Source: Bacteroidales bacterium
Lineage (GTDB): Bacteria > Bacteroidota > Bacteroidia > Bacteroidales > UBA932
NCBI GenBank assembly: GCA_017447815.1
Contig: JAFSMS010000017.1
Span: 82,940 to 146,939, forward strand
Direction of reading: 5' to 3'
Length of the DNA stretch: 64,000 bases
Shown here: positions 58,774 through 64,000 of the stretch, piece after piece
How the letters are laid out: the number at the start of each line of letters is the position of its first letter
Position numbering within the stretch: position 1 is the stretch's first letter
Translations under genes and position numbers: made by a program
The notes under the pieces: model-generated
The model's input: the letters and a program-made list of their open reading frames with translations, nothing else
What the model was told of the DNA's origin: nothing
Databases searched by the model: none

Positions 58774-59643
58774 TTATTTTAAGGAATCCGGAACCGCCGG
58801 CATGGCTCCGCTCCGGGTACACACGTAGGCCGATACCTTGACGGCGGTCTCATGTGCCTCAGGGACGCTTTTTCCGTTAAGGAGGGAACCTACGAAGGCT
58901 CCGGTGAAGGAGTCTCCGGCACCCACCGTATCGGCCACCTGCACCTTGGGCGTATCCAGGAAGGACATGCCGCCCTCGTAGAAGACGTAGCTTCCGTTCA
59001 CGCCGCAGGTGAGAATGAGCATCTGAAGGCCGTAGGTCTTGATGAGACTGCGGCATTTGTCTTCCAGGGACAGGCCGGGAAGCTGGAACATGCGGGCTAT
59101 CACCACCAGCTCTTCATCGTTGATTTTGAGGATGTTGCAGCGGCGGAAAGACTCCTCCAGCACTTCCTTTCCGTAGAAGTCCTGCCGCAGGTTGATGTCA
59201 AACACCTTCAGGCAGTCTTGGGGAACAGCATCTAAGAAAAGGCCGATGCTCTCCCGGGAGACGGCGTTGCGCTGGGCCAGGGAGCCGAAGCACACGGCCT
59301 TGCAGTCGGCCGCCAGGGCGGCCAACTCCTTGGTATAGGGGATGTTGTCCCAGGCCACGTCCGTCTTAATCTCGTACTGGGGTACGCCCTGCGCATCCAG
59401 CGTCACCTGTACGGTGCCGGTGGGATATTCCACGCGGTCCAGGTGGTAGGGCAGCCGGTGCTCTTCCAGGGCTTCCACAATCTCTTCTCCCAGTTTATCC
59501 TGGCCGATGGCGCTCACGGCGATGGCCTCGTGCCCGAACTGGCTGGCATGATAGGCGAAGTTGGCGGGGGCGCCGCCCAGTTTCTTTCCTTCGGGGAGCA
59601 TGTCCCAAAGTGCTTCCCCGATTCCGATAACGAATTTACCCAT
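58774..59643 (-). CDS. PfkB family fructokinase
   Basis: A 289-residue sugar kinase: GEALWDMLPEGKKLGGAPANFAYHASQFG at the N-terminus, YPTGTVQVTLD in the lid, and the ATP/catalytic motif DTVGAGDSFTGAF (Asp as base). It phosphorylates fructose after uptake. It sits 2 bases from the transporter gene and 4 bases from the sensor gene, as in known fructan loci. Confidence 0.92.
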   Translation of the reverse strand: MGKFVIGIGEALWDMLPEGKKLGGAPANFAYHASQFGHEAIAVSAIGQDKLGEEIVEALEEHRLPYHLDRVEYPTGTVQVTLDAQGVPQYEIKTDVAWDNIPYTKELAALAADCKAVCFGSLAQRNAVSRESIGLFLDAVPQDCLKVFDINLRQDFYGKEVLEESFRRCNILKINDEELVVIARMFQLPGLSLEDKCRSLIKTYGLQMLILTCGVNGSYVFYEGGMSFLDTPKVQVADTVGAGDSFTGAFVGSLLNGKSVPEAHETAVKVSAYVCTRSGAMPAVPDSLK

Positions 59644-59645
59644 AC

Positions 59646-60797
59646 TTACTTACGAACTTTGGTGAAATAATAGAAAAGGTAGGCCACACCCACCGTCATC
59701 ACGGCCACGGCGCCGGCCTGTCCTACTGCGTCGGAGGCAAAGCCCATCAGGAGCGGGAATACGGTACCGCCGAACAGGCCCATAATCATGAGGCCGCTCA
59801 CCTCGTTCTGCTTCTGAGGAACGGCCAGCAGGGCCTGCGAGAACACGATGGAGAAGATGTTGGAGTTGCCGAAGCCCACCAGGGCGATGGCTGCGTACAG
59901 GATTTCCTTGCTATGGCCAACAAACATGCCGCACATGGAAAGGGCCATGAGGACCACGCTCACCAGGAAGAACTTCCGGTGGCTGAACTTGGAGAGGATG
60001 AAGGAGCCGCTCAGGCAGCCGATTGTACGGAAGATAAAGTACAGGCTGGTGGCGAAGCCGGCCTCCGTAAGGCTCATGCCCACGCGCTCCATCAGGAGTT
60101 TGGGGGCGGTGGTGTTGGTGCCCACGTCGATGCCCACATGGCACATGATGCCCAGGAAGCTCAGCAGCACGATGGGTTTGCCCAGCAGCTTGAAGCACTC
60201 CACGAAGCCGGAAGCCTTGTCGGCCACCTGCTCCCTTTCGATGGGGGAGAGGGCCAGCAGCAGGGCTGCCAGAATGCCGATGGCACCGTACACGGGGAAG
60301 AGCACCCGCCAGCCCAGGCCGAAGGACGGCATGGCGGCGGTGGCGCCCCACATGGCGATATAAGGGGCCATGAAGGAGGCGATGGCCTTCACGAACTGGC
60401 CGAAGGTCATGGTGCTGGCCAGCTTGTCACCCTTGATGATGTTGGTGATGAGCGGGTTCAGCGAGGTCTGCATGAGGGCGTTGCCGATTCCCAGCAGGGA
60501 GAAGGCGGCCAGCATGAGCCCGTAGCTCTCTCCGAAGATGGGGAGGACCAGGGACACCACCGTCACCACCAGGGAAAGGAGCACGGTGTTCTTCCGGCCG
60601 ATGCGGTTCATCAGGATGCCCGTGGGAACGGAGAAGATGAGGAACCAGAAGAAGACCAGGGAGGGGAAGATGTTGGCGGCGGAATCGCTGAGCTGCAAGT
60701 CGGCCTGGACATAGTTGGAGGCGATGCCCACGAGGTCTACGAACCCCATGGCGAAGAAGCACAGCATCACCGGTATCAGTTGTATCTTTTTATTCAT
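59646..60797 (-). CDS. MFS monosaccharide (fructose) importer, FucP-like
   Basis: A 383-residue membrane protein with twelve likely helices (for example LIPVMLCFFAMGFVDLVGIASNYVQADL, LVVTVVSLVLPIFGESYGLMLAAFSLLGIGNALMQTSLNPLI). The conserved NALMQTSLNPL and the RxGRKNTVL loop fit the FucP/sugar:H+ symporter group of Bacteroidetes. By position it brings free fructose across the inner membrane. Its ATG overlaps the stop of the GH32 gene by 1 base (TAATG), so the two are translationally coupled. Confidence 0.9.
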   Translation of the reverse strand: MNKKIQLIPVMLCFFAMGFVDLVGIASNYVQADLQLSDSAANIFPSLVFFWFLIFSVPTGILMNRIGRKNTVLLSLVVTVVSLVLPIFGESYGLMLAAFSLLGIGNALMQTSLNPLITNIIKGDKLASTMTFGQFVKAIASFMAPYIAMWGATAAMPSFGLGWRVLFPVYGAIGILAALLLALSPIEREQVADKASGFVECFKLLGKPIVLLSFLGIMCHVGIDVGTNTTAPKLLMERVGMSLTEAGFATSLYFIFRTIGCLSGSFILSKFSHRKFFLVSVVLMALSMCGMFVGHSKEILYAAIALVGFGNSNIFSIVFSQALLAVPQKQNEVSGLMIMGLFGGTVFPLLMGFASDAVGQAGAVAVMTVGVAYLFYYFTKVRK

Positions 60798-62557
60798 TAT
60801 TTGCTTAGGGGATAAAGGGTTACGTCGGCCTTGGTGTTGCCGTACATTTTAAGGATATTGTAGGGTGAGGCGGGGAACACCAGATTGGTCATGCAGAAGT
60901 CCGGGCCGAAGGCCTCGATGCTGGCGCTGTCCACAAGAAGACGCAACTCCATCTTGCCTCCTACTTGGGTGGGAGCGGTGGTGACGGCCGCGAATTTCTT
61001 GGAGAACTTGACGGCTCCGCTGCCGCGGCGGTCCATAGAGAAGGTCTGGGACTCCGGCTCGTAGGAGAAGACCACCTGTTCGCCGGTCTCGTTGGAGAGG
61101 ACGAGGGTGGCGCCTTCCTTCTTCTGGAGGTTGAAGCGGATAAGCATCTCGTAGGCCTTCATGGGCGTCTCAAAGAGCTCCACGGGGGCGGTGGCAAGCG
61201 TGTGCTGCACCGGATTGCCGCGCAGGGCTTCCACTTCCTTGGACGGGGTGCTCTTCAGGATTACTTCCTTGCCCTTGCGGATGAGGGAGAGGTCCCGGGG
61301 CACGGAGTTGGAACTGCGGAACTGCGTGGTGGGGACGGAATTGGCATACTGCCAGTTGCTCATCCACGCGATGGCCACGGTGCGGCCTTCCGGAGCGTTG
61401 CTCCAGGTGACGGCGGCATAGTGGTCCTTGCCGTAGTCCATCCAGCGGGTGGTGGTGGGGAGGTCGTCGCATTTGAACGTCTTCCCGTCATAGCTGCCCA
61501 CAAAGTACTGCGTGGCGCTGCCGCCGAAGGGGCCGCCGGGGTTGATGTTCAGAAGGAGCACCCACTTGTCCTTGCCTTCGAAGGGCAGGCGGATCAGGTC
61601 CGGGCATTCCCATACACCGTTGTGGTTGCCGTAGGAAAGGCCGAAACTGCTGTCATACGTCCAGTCCTTCAGGTTGTGGGAGCTGTAGAACTGCACTTCC
61701 TGACCGGCGGCCAGAACCACCTTCCACTGACGGGTCTGATTGTCCCAGAACAGTTTGGGGTCGCGGAAATCGGGCGTGTCTTCCGCCACAATCACCGGGT
61801 TGCCGGCATATTTGGTGAAAGTGCGCCCGCCATCGTTGCTGTAGGCGAGGCTCTGGGTCTGGTTGTCTCCGGCCGATGTGTACATGGCCACGATGGCATC
61901 CTTGCCAAAGCCGGCGGTGTTGTCCTTGTCCACCACCGCACTGCCGCTGAAGATGTCTCCCAGGGCGTCCGGCACAATCGCGGCCCCCAGCGGCTCCCAG
62001 TTCACCAGGTCCTTGGAGACCGCGTGGCCCCAGGTCATGTTGCCCCAGAAACTGCCATAAGGATTCCACTGGTAGAACAGATGCCATTCACCGTCCTTAT
62101 AGACCATGCCGTTGGGATCGTTCATCCAACCCCATTCGGGGGAGAAGTGGTAGGTGGGACGGTATTGTTTCTCCTTGTTGGTACGGTCAACGGTTGCGGC
62201 CGTGGCCATATCGGCCCAGCACACATCGTCGGACGGGTCCCGGCGCACACCGCGGCCCTGGGTCATCTTGATGTCCAGGAGGATGCTGCTGCCCGCCCAG
62301 GGGGCCAGGTCCAGCGGCACCAGATAGTCCGTCTTGTCTATGGCCAGGGCAACGTTGGCCTTATAGACTTCCCGGCCGTTGGACAACACCTTCACAGCCG
62401 CCTCCTGCGCCGTTTCCTGAACGGGAAGGAGGACATAGCGGTCGTTCCCGCTCACTTGAACCAAGGTGTGTGTTTCACTCAAATGTGAGACAGTAAGGCT
62501 CTGAGCCCCGGAAAAAACCGGGAGCATCAGAGCCAAAAGAGTCAAAAGACGTTTCAT
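60797..62557 (-). CDS. GH32 fructan exo-hydrolase (levanase/inulinase type)
   Basis: A 586-residue secreted enzyme (MKRLLTLLALMLPVFSGAQ). After an N-terminal beta domain (about 20-120) the five-blade GH32 propeller begins at PEWGWMNDPNGMVYKDGEWHLFYQ; Asp of NDPNG is the nucleophile. The FRDPKLFWD motif gives the transition-state stabiliser and WECPDLIRLP the acid/base Glu. A C-terminal beta-sandwich (SIEAFGPDFCMTNLVFP) closes it. Non-reducing-end release of fructose is likely. The N-terminal extra domain is seen in some Bacteroidetes GH32 enzymes. It is 29 bases after the other GH32 gene. Confidence 0.94.
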   Translation of the reverse strand: MKRLLTLLALMLPVFSGAQSLTVSHLSETHTLVQVSGNDRYVLLPVQETAQEAAVKVLSNGREVYKANVALAIDKTDYLVPLDLAPWAGSSILLDIKMTQGRGVRRDPSDDVCWADMATAATVDRTNKEKQYRPTYHFSPEWGWMNDPNGMVYKDGEWHLFYQWNPYGSFWGNMTWGHAVSKDLVNWEPLGAAIVPDALGDIFSGSAVVDKDNTAGFGKDAIVAMYTSAGDNQTQSLAYSNDGGRTFTKYAGNPVIVAEDTPDFRDPKLFWDNQTRQWKVVLAAGQEVQFYSSHNLKDWTYDSSFGLSYGNHNGVWECPDLIRLPFEGKDKWVLLLNINPGGPFGGSATQYFVGSYDGKTFKCDDLPTTTRWMDYGKDHYAAVTWSNAPEGRTVAIAWMSNWQYANSVPTTQFRSSNSVPRDLSLIRKGKEVILKSTPSKEVEALRGNPVQHTLATAPVELFETPMKAYEMLIRFNLQKKEGATLVLSNETGEQVVFSYEPESQTFSMDRRGSGAVKFSKKFAAVTTAPTQVGGKMELRLLVDSASIEAFGPDFCMTNLVFPASPYNILKMYGNTKADVTLYPLSK

Positions 62558-62561
62558 GCTT

Positions 62562-62569
62562 CAAATATA
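62562..62569 (-). promoter_or_regulatory. Possible -7 box before the GH32 gene
   Basis: TATATTTG on the minus strand matches TAnnTTTG and ends 4 bases before the ATG at 62557. There is no matching -33 element; the box lies between two genes that are probably co-transcribed, so chance is a real alternative. Confidence 0.3.
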
Positions 62570-62586
62570 GCTAAAAAACGAGACTT

Positions 62587-64000
62587 TTAATACAGGGTCA
62601 CAGCCAGATCGGAAACGGTGATACTTCCTCCGTAATTGTTGATGCTCCAGCAGTTTTTCTGTATTCCATAGATACGCTGCGTGTAAGCGCATACGTCGTT
62701 GATGTACATCACCACCACGGAGTTGTCCGTGTAAATATCAATCTTGTACTCGTTGTTGGCGGGTCGGGCGAAATTATAGCCGTCTATTCCTTCAATGAAG
62801 TGCTTGCCTTCTTCGCCTTCCTCTTCGAAGTTCACTTTCCGGCCGTCTTCCCATTCGGGATTCACCACCATCGTGTAGTATTTCTTGGAATCCGTTCCGC
62901 GCACCAGGGAGATGCCGAATTTGTCCCAATTGTTGGAGGTGGTTACTTTGAAGGAAAGGTGGTTGTGGGCATCCAGGCGGTTGTAGAGGATATAGGCATC
63001 GTCTCCTTTCAGGCTTCCGTTGACCCCGTTCAGGGTGGCTCCGTTGGAAGCCATCACCTTCACGGTCTTGCTCTGGTTGTATTTCGCAGCCATGGCCGGC
63101 ACTTCACCCAGGGTGAGGGTACCGTCGGCCTTCTGGAGAATCTTGTGACAGACCAGAGCTCCGGACCAGTTGGGCTCGCCGGCGGCACCCACGTTGACGT
63201 TGCGGTCAAAGATGGTGGCGCCGGTGCGGGTGGGGCACCAGCCCCAGATGTAACGCTCAGTTCCGTTGGAAGCGGTTTTACCGGCATAGAAGGCGCGGCT
63301 GTCCAGCACACCCTCGTGCATGTCTTGCGGCCAGTGGGCGCCCGGATCGCCGAAGCAGTCTTTCAGCCCCTGCCAGGAATCGGCCATCATGTATTTGACC
63401 TTGCGGCTCCAGGGAGCGCGGTAGCCTTCCGAGTAGATGAAGTACCACCAGTCGCCCATCTTGAACACGTCCGGGCATTCGCACATACGGTCCCAGACCA
63501 TGTTGAAGGAACCCACGTGAGACCAGGTTTTGAGGTCGTCGGACACGAAGTCGGCGAACTTGAGGTTGCTGGAAAGCACCATGTGCCATTTGCCGTCATC
63601 GGCCTTGAACACCTGGGGGTCGCGGAAGTCTTCCTTGGAATAGCCGAAATCATCGCCCTTCATGGCCCAAAGGAGGTCTTTGGTCCAGGTGGTGAAATCC
63701 GGGGATGTGGCCCGCAGGATAACCTCACGGTTGGTGCAGTTGCCGTTGTGGCCGGTGTAATAGATGTAGTACAGACCGTCAGCCTCGTTGTAAACGCAGC
63801 AGCCGGTGCCGATGGCTGCGTCCTGCTCCAGGATGGAGGCTCCCACAGGGATGACTTCTCCGAGGGAGGCATAGGAAGCGCCGTCCTTGGTGCTTACGCC
63901 CCAGATGGGATGGAAGTTATAGGTGGCATTGTTGTCGTACTCCTGCAGGTATAGTACCTTGAATTCGCCGGCCTTGCCGTCGTAGAAAGGCATGGGGTCA
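62587..64000 (-). CDS. GH32 family enzyme of the DPMPFYD type (5' partial)
   Basis: The frame is open to the right edge (it reads DPMPFYDG there), so the N-terminus and any signal peptide are missing. The nucleophile is expected in DPMPFYDG, where classical enzymes have NDPNG. The rest of the GH32 signature is present: EDFRDPQVFK (stabiliser), CECPDVFKMG (acid/base Glu) and a beta-sandwich end (NSVVVMYINDVCAYTQRIYG). Length in view is about 470 residues. This subgroup occurs in fructan loci of Bacteroidetes beside classical GH32 enzymes. Direct fructan binding or sucrose/levan preference cannot be told. Confidence 0.88.
   Translation of the reverse strand, partial: DPMPFYDGKAGEFKVLYLQEYDNNATYNFHPIWGVSTKDGASYASLGEVIPVGASILEQDAAIGTGCCVYNEADGLYYIYYTGHNGNCTNREVILRATSPDFTTWTKDLLWAMKGDDFGYSKEDFRDPQVFKADDGKWHMVLSSNLKFADFVSDDLKTWSHVGSFNMVWDRMCECPDVFKMGDWWYFIYSEGYRAPWSRKVKYMMADSWQGLKDCFGDPGAHWPQDMHEGVLDSRAFYAGKTASNGTERYIWGWCPTRTGATIFDRNVNVGAAGEPNWSGALVCHKILQKADGTLTLGEVPAMAAKYNQSKTVKVMASNGATLNGVNGSLKGDDAYILYNRLDAHNHLSFKVTTSNNWDKFGISLVRGTDSKKYYTMVVNPEWEDGRKVNFEEEGEEGKHFIEGIDGYNFARPANNEYKIDIYTDNSVVVMYINDVCAYTQRIYGIQKNCWSINNYGGSITVSDLAVTLY

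Noticed and set aside
62562..62569. Firm promoter for the GH32 gene at 60797-62557
   Set aside because: The -7 box has no -33 partner and the two GH32 genes are only 29 bases apart, so read-through from upstream is more likely; kept only as a low-confidence site.

Overview
This 64 kb window looks like a chromosomal segment of a GC-rich gut-type Bacteroidales. The evidence is a set of near-consensus Bacteroidetes promoters (TTTG, about 19-21 bases, TAnnTTTG), a fructan-type hybrid two-component sensor, many lipoprotein and Tat-exported carbohydrate enzymes, an rpsU gene with an unusually strong Shine-Dalgarno, and the rplU-rpmA-serS order. GC content and families would fit an Alistipes/Rikenellaceae-like or uncultured high-GC lineage, but the genus cannot be fixed from sequence reading alone.

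Layout. (A) 1-28086, all on +: twelve tightly packed genes for exported glycan breakdown. They are a GH140-type/GH9 chimera (cut by the left edge), a Tat-exported Gfo/Idh/MocA oxidoreductase, a HEAT-repeat/DUF1080 protein, a GH92 mannosidase, a Tat MBL-fold hydrolase, GH27, GH78, ricin-domain GH2, a GH78-like lipoprotein, a GH31-GH3 fusion, a Tat metallophosphoesterase and a further GH78. (B) 28091-32650, +: a new transcription unit with its own promoter and terminator, holding cytosolic Gfo/Idh, Tat Gfo/Idh, a DUF1080 lipoprotein and a sugar isomerase/epimerase. This matches the set known for 3-keto-glycoside (oxidise, cleave, hydrate) breakdown of glycosides in Bacteroides. (C) 39885-32649, -: an operon of GH92, a PI-PLC-like/alkaline phosphatase fusion, a GH63/MGH1-like six-hairpin enzyme and a ROK sugar kinase. 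(D) 40056-45833, +: an unknown membrane-anchored protein, acyl-CoA ligase, dCMP deaminase and a Ctp protease. (E) 45955-49983, -: lptB, dnaX, a DUF362 lipoprotein and rpsU. (F) 50098-54058, +: an overlapping three-gene unit of an EF-hand-like membrane protein, an ATPase with an altered Walker A and a zinc-less sirtuin. It is followed by a 49-bp perfect palindrome. (G) 56028-54160, -: rplU, rpmA, serS. (H) 64000-56169, -: a fructan locus of two GH32 enzymes, an MFS sugar importer, fructokinase and a fructose-type hybrid sensor. The right edge cuts the first GH32, and SusC/SusD probably lie beyond it.

How they work together: regions A and B combine hydrolytic glycosidases (rhamnose, galactose, glucose/xylose and mannose ends) with two sets of oxidoreductase plus DUF1080 genes, which suggests a mixed hydrolytic and redox attack on plant-type glycosides. 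Region C could trim mannose and glucose ends and remove phosphate. Region H should sense fructose outside the cytoplasm, cut fructan, import fructose and phosphorylate it. No SusC/SusD, tRNA, rRNA, CRISPR, transposase or integrase was seen. No gap without a gene exceeds about 170 bases.
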